A DNA stretch of 64,000 nt from Nymphalis io (taxonomy: Eukaryota > Arthropoda > Insecta > Lepidoptera > Nymphalidae): contig NC_065896.1 in assembly GCF_905147045.1 (NCBI RefSeq), positions 9,821,001-9,885,000 on the forward strand, written 5' to 3'. The notes under the pieces are model-generated. The model was not told the origin of the DNA. It made no database searches and saw only the letters and a program-made list of their open reading frames with translations. How positions within the stretch are numbered: position 1 is the first letter of the stretch; each line of letters begins with the position of its first letter. The position numbers and the translations under genes were made by a program. Positions 1 through 9,222 of the stretch are shown here, piece after piece.

Positions 1-54
1 TTCAAATTCGATGACCACATACGAAGTATGGCCGCAAAGCAAAGACTAACTAAG
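1..54 (+). CDS. Left gene, first visible exon (3' end only)
   Basis: Eighteen codons are open from the window edge to a donor AAG|gtaaca at 54/55. The reading FKFDDHIRSMAAKQRLTK ends in phase 0. The next exon (806) also starts in phase 0 and continues the same basic composition. The true exon start lies left of the window. It is short, so the call rests on the donor, the phase and the compositional continuity. Confidence 0.65.
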
Positions 55-3000
55 GTAACACATTCATGTCATATTTTATATAAGGGAAAAATTATACGCT
101 TTAATGTTATAAGTTACTTTTCTTTAAAAACAGTAAAATATATAAATATGATTACTCATAAAACACTTATAACATCGCAGAACTATTATATTGCTAACAA
201 AATATGAATTTACTAAAAAATAATAATTAAATTTACTATTGTACTCTCTGAAACTTTTTATATCTGTATTCTATAGTAAATAGCTATGTAAAGTCTTTTC
301 ACGCACTTTTTACCAAAATATCACATTATACCTATCTATATAATGTCAATTGGAATGGCATTTTATTTACCAATAAAAGCTCAAAGCTTCGCCTGCATGC
401 GTTGGCGTCGGATGTTAGGTTACCATTTTTTTAATCATTATATATTAAAAGGGGACTCCAAAAACATTTTACCGATTTGCTTTATATTGTTAGAAAGTAT
501 AAGCATATATTAGTATACTTTTTGAAGAACAACTATAATGGCCTCAAAACTGAATGATGAAATTATCAGTACCAATGCAGGGAATGCGTGATCAGTATTG
601 TGTGCTTAATAATAAAACATTATTTCATTCGCTTCATCAAAAATTAGATTTTTCATATAATAAGAATTTATCTAGTAGTTTTTTTGTAAAATGACCATGG
701 AGTCGTGAATATAAGTGACGTACAAATATCATTGCAATCACATGAAAAAAAAAATCTACACGGACAAACTCTTAAAAAAAGAAAATGTGAACAAATTGCT
801 AACAGGGTCGCACGAAGTCCCGGCAGAAGAAAATGCAGCAGATCGGGCGCCTGCTCGAGGTGAGCGGCGTGTCGGCGCCCGCGCCCGCGCCGCGCCCGCG
901 CCCGCTGTTCGCGCGCCCCGCGCTCGCCGCGCGCCGCGCCCACGGTGAGCGCCGCTCGGGCCGCACGCGCCGCGCCGCACTCGACAGTGAGCGCACCGCA
1001 CGCCCGCGCGCTACGACCGGTCGCGCGCGACACGCCCTCGCGTCCCGACGGCGAGACGAGCCTTCTGAAAAATTAAACTTTGCCTTACTCGCCCTCGATC
1101 GAAGAAATTCACGTCCCGTTATTTAATTGCTGAATGGTCGAATTCGTAGCGTCTCCGAAATTAACGTTTTGGTGAATTCATTATTTTATGGGATAATTTA
1201 TTTAGTTTTGTTTTGCATCGATAGTAGATATTATTTTTTTAAATGACGTATACATTTTGTTGACTGCCTCGTTGGTCCAGTGGCTCGATATAAGGCCGCA
1301 GACCCGGAGGTCCTGGGTTCGATTCCCAGGTCGGGCCAATAAAAAGTTACTGGGTTTTTCTGTCAGAAAATTCTCAGTAGCAGCCCGGAGTCCGGAAGTT
1401 GGAAGTGTGTACACTCCCGTGCCTCGGAAGGCACGTAAAGCCGTTGGTCCTGCGCCTGAACTCTTTCCGGTCGTGTCGGATTGCTGTCCCTTCGAATTAT
1501 GAGAGTTAGGAAATAGAAAGTACATCTGTGTTTGCGTATAAACTTGTGCACTATAATATATCTGGCCGCCGTGGCCGAAATCGGTCTGGAGGACATTATT
1601 ATTATTACATTTTGTATATATTATGGCGTAGGACTAGATGGAGATGACACGGAGCGTCGCCTGCGCCGGCCGAGCGGACACGTGCTCAAGGACGGGATCG
1701 TGGTGTATCGCGAGCGGACCACTAGCAGAGAAAGGTACATTGTTAAATAAATATTCAGCGTCTGAATGTTATGATTTTAAGTAATTCTTAGTAATAGTAT
1801 TAATTTCTGGTAAGTCAGGGAAGAAAGGTGGTCAGAAGTGAAATCGAGGTGCCACCGAGAAAATAAGGGAAAAAGACAGAAAGAAAAAAGACAAAATTTC
1901 CCAGTGATTGAAATTAATCATTATTAAAAAAGTGATTTTTATTCATGATAAATTATGATGGTATTTATTTTTAAATACTGAGACTGACAAATGAGAACCT
2001 GATGGTAAGTCGTCACCACAGCCCATAGACATGGCATTTGTGGTGGTATTTTGGGTGGTAGGGCCTTGTGCAAGTCCGTCTTTTCTTTACTCCCGCGCAT
2101 AGTCGAATTTAAATATTTACAATTTTGTATAAAATATTTTTTTATTAATTATTAAAATCATAATACAAGTGTTTATGATGTTGGTAACATAGTCCAGCGA
2201 GCTTATTAGTGTTTTTCAAACAATCCTGTATTCTACCGCCAGCAATACTTAACAGCGATACTTAGTAATATTCCGGTTTAAAAAGTGAGCGAGCCAGTCT
2301 TACAAGGGACATAACATCTTAGTTCCTAAGAGTGGTAGCGCATTGACGGATATTTTAATACCTGAAATTTTAACCTTTACGATTTAATATTTTGCTAAGT
2401 TTCTTACATATTTTTTTTACATTATAATGTCAAGAATATTTTCTCTTTCTAGAATGTCCAATATGTTTAATTTCGTTCAGTAGCGTATCGCGAACCAGTA
2501 GCACTCACGCGTCAAGAGAGGGCTCGCCTCGGGCGCGCTCGGAGGAAATACCGCTCGAAGATATCAGGAAAACCTCCGGGTTGGCCGCCGCCATACCTTC
2601 CACTAGCTCACAACAGGTAATGCTTAACCATTTGTGACGAAAATCATTCAAAATATGTAATCTTAACATATATAATGCCTATTTTAATTATATATATCAA
2701 ATATTTAATTTGTTAAGCGATAAAAATAAATGTTTTGGTTTTGGTAACTCACAAATAATATTTACTTTTAACAAGAGGCAGCTATTTGAAATAACAGATA
2801 GACGCTTTTTTATGTATTTGTATAGATTAATAGAACATTATTATATATTAGAAATTGTTTATGTATTCCGTATTAATTATTTTTATTTTTAAAATTTTAT
2901 TTAATTCTATAAATTAATTTTATAAAATACCCAATTTTATTAAATTAATTGAATATAATTAACTACACGTAAATATTTCATAACAAAATCAAAAGGTACG

Positions 3001-5138
3001 TAGAATAATAATGGTTAGTTTCGGTTTATTTTTATTTATTGATTGTGCTAACTGTCTCGTAATAAAATATGTTTGTGTGTTTTTATGTGTTTAATTGTGT
3101 TTTTTGGAATGATATTCATTTTTATACTGTATTGCAACTGAACTTAATAATTTCTTGTGATTATTTAATTGGTGGTATTGTTACGTTCTTAATCATCAAA
3201 CATTTACCATTCAATCGTTGACAAAATAATATGTTGTTTTTAACATTGACAAATATCAGATACCAGTAGATGTCAAATTAAAACTGCTATATATGGTAAT
3301 ATCCGTCCAAAAAACTTATGCCTTTTTGTCAATATCTCACTAATATAGCTATTTTCCCCTCTAATGAAGCGTAATGCTTGTGCTAAGGATAAAAAAAAAT
3401 CCATAGAGCCAGGATTGAACCTAAGATGTTATCGCTAGGCTAACTTAAGATTTAAAAAAAATACTAAATGTTATTAATTAGTAAATAGTTATCACCTCAT
3501 TTGTTTGGTGAGAGTAAAATGTCATCAAGAATAAACAAGGACCCCTACCCTTACGCTTGTTTTAGAGCTTGCTATGTAACGTGTGTTTTTTACTTGTGTG
3601 TGTCAATGAGAACTCTCGTTTTACAGCCGCTAGATGGCGATACTGGAGAGTGAGGTAATCTAATTATTGAATAAAATTCATGCTTTTTATCATTAATACA
3701 TTTCGATAACAGAATTAATATATATACGTATATTGTTTGTATTTTTTAAATATCCATTTTTTTATAATAACATTAGTTTTGATAATCTTCATTGTTTCAT
3801 TAATATTTAAATGAATTATTTAATAAATACCTCATATGCCAGTACATCCATCTAGCGGCGCATGCGCAAAACAATTTAACATATTAATTTATTGTATGCT
3901 TTAACAATTAATAAAAGTTTTTTTAAAATTCCTGCTTCCCCCTTCCTTCTTAAGTCCACGCGAGCTGGTTCTCGATGTCACCGCCTAACTGTGACATCAA
4001 TTCCATCGCGCACAAAGAAATTTGGCAACTCCTTTCTTTGTCGCACTACCAAAAAATGGAATTCCTTACCAGCTCACGTGTTCCCCTCCTCTTACAACCC
4101 GGGTTCCTTCAAACGAGGCGTGAAGAGGCATCTTGCGGGCCGGCAAGGCGGGGACGGCTAGTACAGAACATTCTTCCCGACTGTACTGGCCGTCGTCGCG
4201 TTTGAACTCTACTACCACTTACCATCAGGTGGAGTAGTCATTTGCCATCCCGGCGCATATAAAAAAAATGTAAATATTTTAAATATATAACATTCTATTT
4301 ACTATATATTATATACACAGCAGCGTTGTCTTGTTGCCTTTACATTGCGATAGGGATAGAGGACAAAATTACACAACTTGGAATAAGTGCTGTTTCGACT
4401 TTCGACTTAAAAGTATATTTTAAAACACAAGTACCAAGTAACGCGGCTATAATGATTTGCTGCAGATAAATAAGATTCAATTTAATCTGTTTAATAGCCC
4501 ATTGGCATCTTATTGCCTCCATTGATAATGACTGCTGTTAAATTTTTCGCTAGTTGCTAGCATCCTTGCTACCATCCCACACGGTCATGATTTGTACAGT
4601 TGTTATATTAATTTGTATATATATATATTCAAATAGTAAGTAAATAAATATTTATTCATCATAATATTTGACTCACAAACCTTAATATTTTTTATATTTT
4701 TTATTATAGAATAGGAAGGCATATGGGCCACCTGATGGTAAGTGGTCACCAAACGCCCTTAGACGTTGGCATTGTAAGAAATATCAACCATCGCTTACAT
4801 AGCCAATGCGCCACCAACCTTGGGAACTAAGATTTTATGTCCCTTGTGCCTGTAATTACACTGGCTCACTCACCCTTCAAAACGGAACACAACAATAACA
4901 AGTACTGCTGTTTTGCGGTAAAACATCTGATGAGTGGGTGGCACCTACCCAGACGAGCTTGCAAAAAGCCCTACCACCAGTGAAGTGAAGTAATAATGTT
5001 TTAGTAAAAAGTAATCCTTATTTCCAGAGCGCGCCCAGCACGTTTCAACATCCGCAGACTAGTACGTCTTCAGTGGAGACTTCGTTCATATCAAGCGAAC
5101 CGCGCTTTAAACGGAAAGGAATCGTCGAAACCATTTGA
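1..5138 (+). CDS. 3' part of a spliced gene of unknown family (five exons)
   Basis: Exons 1-54, 806-944, 1632-1734, 2481-2616 and 5028-5138 join in phase into 543 nt, that is 180 residues and TGA. Every internal boundary is AG/GT and the phases run 0, 1, 2, 0. The visible protein begins in mid-chain. Residues 8-33 are strongly basic (KQRLTKGRTKSRQKK). Residues 41-64 are Pro/Ala/Arg-rich, about 99-144 are Ser/Arg-rich, and 145-180 are Ser/Thr-rich. I see no membrane segment or catalytic motif, so this looks like a disordered cytoplasmic tail. The last residues VETI have Glu at -2 and Ile at 0, which fits a class III PDZ ligand; that is inference. I do not recognise the family. The gene converges on the minus-strand gene that ends at 17826. 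Confidence 0.75.
55..805 (+). other. Intron of left gene, AT-rich, no repeat recognised
   Basis: The intron starts gtaaca and ends aacag. It holds AT-rich unique-looking sequence. I saw no transposable element and no coding signal. Confidence 0.6.
806..944 (+). CDS. Left gene, exon with basic and Pro/Ala/Arg-rich segment
   Basis: The acceptor is gctaacag|GGT and the donor is CACG|gtgagc at 944/945. The exon encodes GRTKSRQKKMQQIGRLLEVS and then a low-complexity stretch of Ala, Pro and Arg. It ends with one base left over (phase 1), completed by GA of the exon at 1632 to give Gly. GC and CpG content are far above the surroundings. The frame stays open past the donor to a TAA at 1124-1126. Two further GTGAGC motifs lie at 860 and 987. 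Using 860 would bring TAG in frame at the next exon. Using 987 adds 14 codons in the same phase. Confidence 0.75.
945..1250 (+). other. Intron start: CpG-rich block then AT-rich sequence
   Basis: Positions 945-1063 continue the very GC/CpG-rich composition of the preceding exon, contain an extra GTGAGC at 987-992, and stay open in the exon frame until 1126. From about 1070 the sequence returns to the AT-rich background. Confidence 0.5.
1261..1605 (+). repeat. tRNA-derived SINE (family D), full length with target-site duplication
   Basis: The head reads like a tRNA, with an A-box-like ttggtccagtgg near 1272 and a B box ggttcgattcc at 1316-1326. A body of about 250 bases follows, and the tail contains ggccgccgtggccgaaatc and (ATT)n. 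The 10-base sequence TACATTTTGT occurs on both sides, at 1251-1260 and 1606-1615, as a target-site duplication. Diverged relatives on the other strand lie near 23060, 26570, 33480, 56320, 58965 and 61617. The tRNA-like head is part of the SINE and not a tRNA gene. Confidence 0.8.
1632..1734 (+). CDS. Left gene, exon 3 of the visible set
   Basis: The acceptor is ggcgtag|GACTAG and the donor is GAAAG|gtacat at 1734/1735. Read with the one base carried over from 944, it gives GLDGDDTERRLRRPSGHVLK and on to a basic end RERTTSRER, leaving two bases (phase 2). The tract before the acceptor is unusually pyrimidine-poor because a SINE ends only 16 bases upstream. Confidence 0.7.
1735..2480 (+). other. 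Intron of left gene with two family A repeat remnants
   Basis: The intron runs from gtacat to cgttcag. Positions 1991-2035 match the part of family A around acctgatggtaagt, followed by an oppositely oriented scrap. Positions 2228-2347 hold a longer diverged copy. The rest is AT-rich and featureless. Confidence 0.5.
2228..2347 (+). repeat. Family A retroposon, diverged fragment
   Basis: Phrases such as attctaccgc, ttccggttt, gtgagcgagccag and gggacataacatcttagttc match the better copies at 7957-8232 and 48597-48880 in order. The ends are lost. Confidence 0.6.
2481..2616 (+). CDS. Left gene, Ser/Arg-rich exon
   Basis: The acceptor is tttcgttcag|TAGCG and the donor is CAACAG|gtaatg at 2616/2617. 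The in-frame reading (two bases carried from 1734) is SSVSRTSSTHASREGSPRAR, then EEIPLEDIRKTSGL and a Ser/Gln end. The exon ends in phase 0. Composition is polar with many Ser, Thr and Arg residues, typical of a disordered phosphorylatable tail. GC content is clearly higher than in the flanking introns. Confidence 0.8.
3626..3859. mobile_element. MITE-like element with 21-base terminal inverted repeats
   Basis: GCCGCTAGATGGCGATACTGG at 3626-3646 (left end) is inverted at 3839-3859, where the complement reads GCCGCTAGATGGatgTACTGG. That is 18 of 21 positions matching across a 234-base unit with an AT-rich interior and no ORF. The left terminus happens to be preceded by ttttacag and followed by gaggtaatc, which mimics a small exon. 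Confidence 0.5.
3925..4270 (+). mobile_element. 5'-truncated CR1/Jockey-like non-LTR retrotransposon, ORF C-terminus
   Basis: The reading frame that ends at TAG 4159-4161 contains RTKKFGNSFLCRTTKKWNSL followed by PAHVFPSSY and FKRGVKRHL. This is the WNSLP...F...FK...hL pattern seen at the C-terminus of many insect non-LTR reverse-transcriptase proteins. The 3' UTR (to tcccggcgcatat) is followed by an A-rich tail. The same 3' UTR appears inverted at 31375-31475. The element lies in the last intron of the left gene. Confidence 0.7.
4700..4985 (-). repeat. Family A retroposon, near full length
   Basis: The copy reads ataggaaggc...gggccacctgatggtaagtgg...gccaatgcgccaccaacc...ccctaccaccagt. The opposite strand is taken as sense because A-rich tails sit at the tattctat end of several copies. 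It lies within the last intron, about 40 bases before the acceptor at 5027. Confidence 0.85.
5028..5138 (+). CDS. Left gene, terminal coding exon
   Basis: The acceptor is ccttatttccag|AGCGCG and the exon starts in phase 0. It encodes 36 residues, starting SAPSTFQHPQTSTSSVETSF and ending KRKGIVETI, followed by TGA at 5136-5138. It is Ser/Thr-rich with a basic patch RFKRK just before the end. The terminal VETI is compatible with a class III PDZ ligand. The good pyrimidine tract, the phase match and the stop make this the most secure exon of this gene. Confidence 0.8.
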   Translation, partial: SAPSTFQHPQTSTSSVETSFISSEPRFKRKGIVETI

Positions 5139-5824
5139 TATTAGACCTAATTCTTATCTAGTGAAAGTTCAATTTGCTAAGTCAAAGTGCGTTGTCAGAC
5201 GCTAGTGATGTATTAATGTAATTTTTCTCAAGATTTTCTATTCACATAAAAAAGTAGATCTTTTCCATTATCATATATTAGAAATACTAATTGATTGACT
5301 AAATTTTTAATAATATTGAAATATAGGAGAATATTTTTCTTTTTCTAATGATAATATCTTTTAGAAAAAAAACTGATGATATGCGACATTGAACATAATA
5401 ATTGTGAAGTTGTTTAAGAATACACACATCAAAATAGTATATCAACTTAAGTCAGTTGTCAAAATTTGAGTGAGTAATGAAGTGAGTTCTTACAGAATAA
5501 TACTGATTTAAAGAAATATAATGGCCCGACTACACTTTACGGTTTCCTTTGCAATGTTGTTTGCGCAGTCGAGTTGTTGCAAAACGATACCACCGCTTAA
5601 ATTGACTAAATTTTTTAATCCTTGTTATTTATTCACGTGACAGTGAAGTGATAAAATATATGAACAGCGTTTTCAAAATATTTTGTGAATGAATGATTAT
5701 GCAAGTCGTTCGCAAGCCCTTAACTGCGCTGATTTATAACAGCAAGCGCTTTAAAGCGTAAACGAGTGATACATTCATAAATCAAATAGTTTAATAATAC
5801 TTAACAAGGTATTTTTCAACCATT
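5139..5824 (+). other. Probable 3' UTR and downstream sequence of left gene
   Basis: AT-rich sequence without an ORF or recognised repeat. No AATAAA was noticed before 6013, so the 3' UTR may extend through the SINE fragment at 5825-5935. Confidence 0.35.
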
Positions 5825-5935
5825 CCACCAACCCGCATTGGAGCAGCGTGGTGGAATAAGCTCCAAACCTTCTCCTCAACTAGGGAGAGGAGGCCTTAGC
5901 CCAGCAGTGGGACATTTACAGGCTGTTACTTTTAC
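5825..5935 (+). repeat. Metulj-like SINE (family B), 3' part only
   Basis: Runs from ccaccaacccgcattggagc through gtggaataagctccaaacc and gggagaggaggccttagccc to caggctgttact. It lacks the tRNA-like head seen at 47418 and 53604. Confidence 0.85.
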
Positions 5936-6012
5936 GTATTTTTAAAAAATCATGTTGAACTAATCAAACACGTCACACGAGTTCGTGTAGTACAATCTGT
6001 GTGTCAGTAATC

Positions 6013-6018
6013 AATAAA
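6013..6018 (+). promoter_or_regulatory. Possible polyadenylation signal of left gene
   Basis: The first AATAAA I noticed downstream of the stop at 5138, about 875 bases away. In AT-rich DNA this hexamer is common by chance. Confidence 0.2.
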
Positions 6019-6082
6019 ATTAAACTCGGTATGATGCGTAGCTCTGGTGCTGCGTTGGAAGGACAAAACATTTTCATATCTA

Positions 6083-6272
6083 TTCTATATTATAAAGCTG
6101 GAGAGTATATTTGTATAAAGCCACTTATGCCGTTATCGTATTAAACTTATTCTTACTAGCTAAGTAATATTATAAATGTCAAAGTGAGTTTTTTTTACTA
6201 CTCAACCGATCATCATGAAGTATTACGTCGGGGATAGGGACATACGTTTTTGGGGTTACAGAATATGGGGCA

Positions 6273-6326
<54 letters not shown>

Positions 6327-6411
6327 TGCCCTATATTCTATATATATATATATATATAACATTACGCTACGACCCATGAGTTCGAAGTAGTAACGCGCGG
6401 AACAGCTAGTA
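6083..6411 (+). mobile_element. Helitron-like non-autonomous element with TA-repeat core
   Basis: It begins tattctatattataaagctg and ends gcgcggaacagctagt. This start/end style and the CTAG(T) terminus recur at 7112, 8502 and 39606. No ORF is present. The interior carries a long (TA)n run inside a 16-base inverted repeat (6261-6338). Confidence 0.5.
6261..6338. repeat. (TA)n tract flanked by inverted arms (cruciform-prone)
   Basis: GAATATGGGGCACCTA at 6261-6276 is inverted at 6323-6338 with a single mismatch. The space between is almost pure TA. Further TATA repeats follow to about 6357. Confidence 0.8.
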
Positions 6412-6715
6412 TGTTAAAATTGTGTACTTAAAATTAAATATTAAAAATAAGTTAAATCTTACTCCTATTAACGAAGTCGGTTATTAGTAGATTTTTCATT
6501 GATAAATCGATTAACTGAAATACAATATTAATTTTATAATCAAAAACCTTTAAATATTTTGTCGTTGGCCAAATTATATTAAGGACAGTGATTTCTTAAA
6601 ATCAAAAGATTTTCTTTCACAAAGTAACCGAACAAACTTGAAACTCGACGTAGAGCTTCACCTCGATATATCAGATAGCCAATAATAAGTGACATTGACA
6701 TACAATAGGTTATGT
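6412..6715. other. AT-rich interval, nothing recognised
   Basis: No ORF with coding character and no known repeat seen. Confidence 0.4.
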
Positions 6716-6830
6716 TTCCACAAACCCGCATTGGGGCAGCGTGGTGGAATAAGCTCCATACCTTCTCCTCAAAAAGGGAGAGGAGGCCTTAGCCCAGCAG
6801 TAGGACATTCACAGGCTGTTACTAGGTTAT
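6716..6830 (+). repeat. Metulj-like SINE (family B), 3' part only
   Basis: Starts ccacaaacccgcattggggc and ends acattcacaggctgttact. It begins at almost the same consensus position as the copy at 5825. Confidence 0.85.
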
Positions 6831-6949
6831 GTTTGAAGTTTACATCAAAATACATTTTGCAATCATCGAAACATTGAATAATTAGTTTTTTTTTACAGAA
6901 TATAGTTATAATAATTATTATTATTAAAAATACCACTAATAAATACCAC

Positions 6950-7112
6950 TTATCACGATATTTCCTAAACTATCCGCCCAAATTACTTGAAATTTGTCAC
7001 AGTTACTCCTTCCCCGACGTAGATGTTCACTAAGAACGGATTTTACGCAAATCCTATCCAAAACACATTTTCTTCTCATATACCCGTGCGAAGCCGGGAC
7101 AATTAGCTAGTA
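6950..7112 (+). repeat. Family H repeat, Helitron-like 3' end
   Basis: Contains ttgaaatttgtcacagttac, ccttccccgacgtagatg and a terminus cgtgcgaagccgggacaatt followed by agctagt. Inverted copies of the internal part occur at 46360-46490 and 55225-55382. The CTAGT terminus preceded by a GC-rich hairpin fits a Helitron 3' end, which is inference. Confidence 0.55.
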
Positions 7113-7956
7113 TAATACATACGCGACTTATCATATGATTAATAATTGATGTGCTGTGTTGGATAATTTAGACGAAAAAGTCGAAAATGCTTCGACCTGT
7201 CGAACATACTTCGTCTAATTCGCTAGAATTGCGTTCAATTTAAAAGGGAAGTATAGAATCTTAGCGTCCATTTAAAAGTATTCGGACATTAAGTCCCTTA
7301 TATATGTATGTACGCCTTTGTTCAACAATCGTTTAAAAAAAAGTGTTATAGTTGTATGCGTATTATATATTGTAAGTAATATTATATAGTATGATTAATG
7401 ATTATAATATATATTTTTATATAGCCAATATGGCTCCGACTTAAGCTTCGAAACACCGCAATGTTTTTCAAGTGCTGAATATCAGAATCAGAATAGTAGA
7501 GTTTATACATCGTCCCTCATATAATATACATTTATTAACTGACAGTACCTTATTATTTTTTTGTTATTAATAAAAATATTTTCAATACTTTGTTATATTA
7601 ATAATTGCTATATAACCAGTATATTAAATATTCGGGTGTTAAATGGTGTCGCAATGTGTAAGGTAAAAGGCGTAAAGGGTACGTGAATAACATATTACTA
7701 ATAAAACCTCAATTATCTTAGAACACGCAAAGATTTTTTAATGAGACAAAAATATTGCTCAGTATAATAATTTTCCCATCATTGTGAAGCCTTCACATAA
7801 TTTGTTATTTTGAATTAAAAAAATAACAAAATTCCTACTTTTTTGAAATTGACATAAGAGCTTCATAGAGGCCTCACATCAATTTTTTGTAATAAAATTT
7901 CGTAATTCAAAAATAAGGCAGCTTTATATAAAATTAACGCTACGCAAGTAATATAC
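7113..7956. other. AT-rich interval, nothing recognised
   Basis: Contains AT-rich unique-looking sequence. No transposable element or coding signal seen. Confidence 0.4.
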
Positions 7957-8232
7957 GCTGGTAGAGCTTTGTGCAAGCTCGTCTGGGTAGGTACCGCCCA
8001 CTCATCAGATATTCTACCGCAAAACAGCAGTACTTGGTATTGTTGTGTTCCGGTTTGAAGGGTGAGTGAACCAGTGTAATTACAGGCACAAGGGACATAA
8101 CATCTTAGTTGGTAGCGCATTGGTGATGTAAGCGATGGTTAACATTTCTTACAATGCCAATGTCTATGGGCGTTGGTGACCACTTACCATCAGGTGGCCC
8201 ATATGCTCGTCCGCCTTCCTATTCTATATAAA
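7957..8232 (+). repeat. Family A retroposon, near full length with A-tail
   Basis: Starts tggtagagctttgtgcaagc, passes gcaaaacagcagtacttgg and ccatcaggtggcccatatgc, and ends tattctatataaaaaaaaaa. The terminal A-run supports this orientation as sense. The apparent 85-residue ORF on the minus strand here is only repeat sequence. Confidence 0.85.
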
Positions 8233-8339
8233 AAAAAAAATGAATGTCTGTCCATGTAACTGCGTGCTGAATGTTCATGGCGAAGAAATTTGCAATCATG
8301 AATGCATTCATACTTAGTATATGAACACTTAGTAAAACC

Positions 8340-8502
8340 TTATTATCTATTCTATTAAACTAATATTATAATAATACGCAATTACTTCTGTCTGACAGTT
8401 GACGTTTTCACGAATAAACTACTGAAATGATTTTTATGAAGAGAAGACATGCTATTTTTTTATACTGAACTGTCGCGAGCGTAGTCGCGGGCAAAAACTA
8501 GT
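8340..8502 (+). mobile_element. Short Helitron-like element
   Basis: Starts near tctattctattaaactaata and ends cgcgagcgtagtcgcgggca followed by aaaactagt. A GC-rich imperfect hairpin just before CTAGT is the expected Helitron 3' signature. No ORF. Confidence 0.45.
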
Positions 8503-9109
8503 ACAGAATATATGAACAATATTATCTAAGTCGTAACCAAAAAAAAAGCATTGTGATTTGTGATGTAATTTGTCCTGATTTACGTCGCTTAAGTTGGAGA
8601 TGAAATCTTTAAATTATATGGACGAAATTTTCTTAATTTATTATTACGTAAATCATTGTCTGTATGTGTTTCTAAAGTAAAATATATAGTTTTATAAAAT
8701 ATATTAATATTTGTTTTAGTAGACTATTATTTAATAGACCGTCCGTTGGTGTCATCCGATCTATTTTTTGTTTGTTATATATATAAACTACCTGCAAATT
8801 ATATTGTAGTGATAGTATTAATGCTTATATGCTTTTGTGGTGTATATTATATTAGTCTATGATCCGCTTGCAATGGATGTGACCCGCAAAATGTATGGCT
8901 TTGACAGTATTGTATTCGAGATGATACGAAACAATCTTCTGGATGTTCAAAAACCCGTAAAGCAAACGTGACAAATTTTGTGTCAAAAACGTTATCACCC
9001 AAAAGTTACACGTAGAAACGTTGTAAAATGTGAAATATTAATTTTATCGCGTCCAAAAAAACTCAACTTTAAAAATTTGTATCAATTTAAGTGTTTACCT
9101 ATAAATGTT
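8503..9109. other. AT-rich interval, nothing recognised
   Basis: No coding region or known repeat seen. Confidence 0.35.
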
Positions 9110-9222
9110 GTGTAGTGAGCGATTAGTTAAACAATGCTGTCTTCTTCATTCGAATGTCAAATCGATGATGACAGAAAGAGAAAACATGTTTAACTAAGCA
9201 CCCGCTAAATATAAGTAGGGCC
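9110..9222 (+). mobile_element. MITE-like repeat (family F)
   Basis: Inverted ends gattagttaaac (about 9122) and gtttaactaagc (about 9188) bracket a core ctgtcttcttc...gtcaaatcgatgatgacagaaagag. Related copies lie at 18425-18550 (inverted) and 33325-33410. No ORF. Confidence 0.55.

Larger units (their letters stand above)
2617..5027 (+). other. Last intron of left gene, with three inserted repeats
   Basis: A 2.4-kb intron from gtaatg to atttccag. It contains a 234-base inverted-repeat element (3626-3859), a CR1/Jockey-like tail (3925-4270) and a family A retroposon (4700-4985) ending about 40 bases before the acceptor. The first kilobase is AT-rich with nothing recognised. Confidence 0.6.

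Noticed and set aside
1261..1335. tRNA gene
   Set aside because: The tRNA-like head continues directly into a SINE body and tail, with a target-site duplication at both ends, so it is a SINE promoter region.
3627..3654. 28-base exon between ttttacag and gtaatc in the left gene
   Set aside because: It coincides with the terminal inverted repeat of a MITE-like element and would end the protein early. The exon at 5028 fits better in phase and composition.
7863..8120. 85-residue minus-strand ORF
   Set aside because: It lies mostly within family A. Very similar open frames appear at the copy at 29657-29932.
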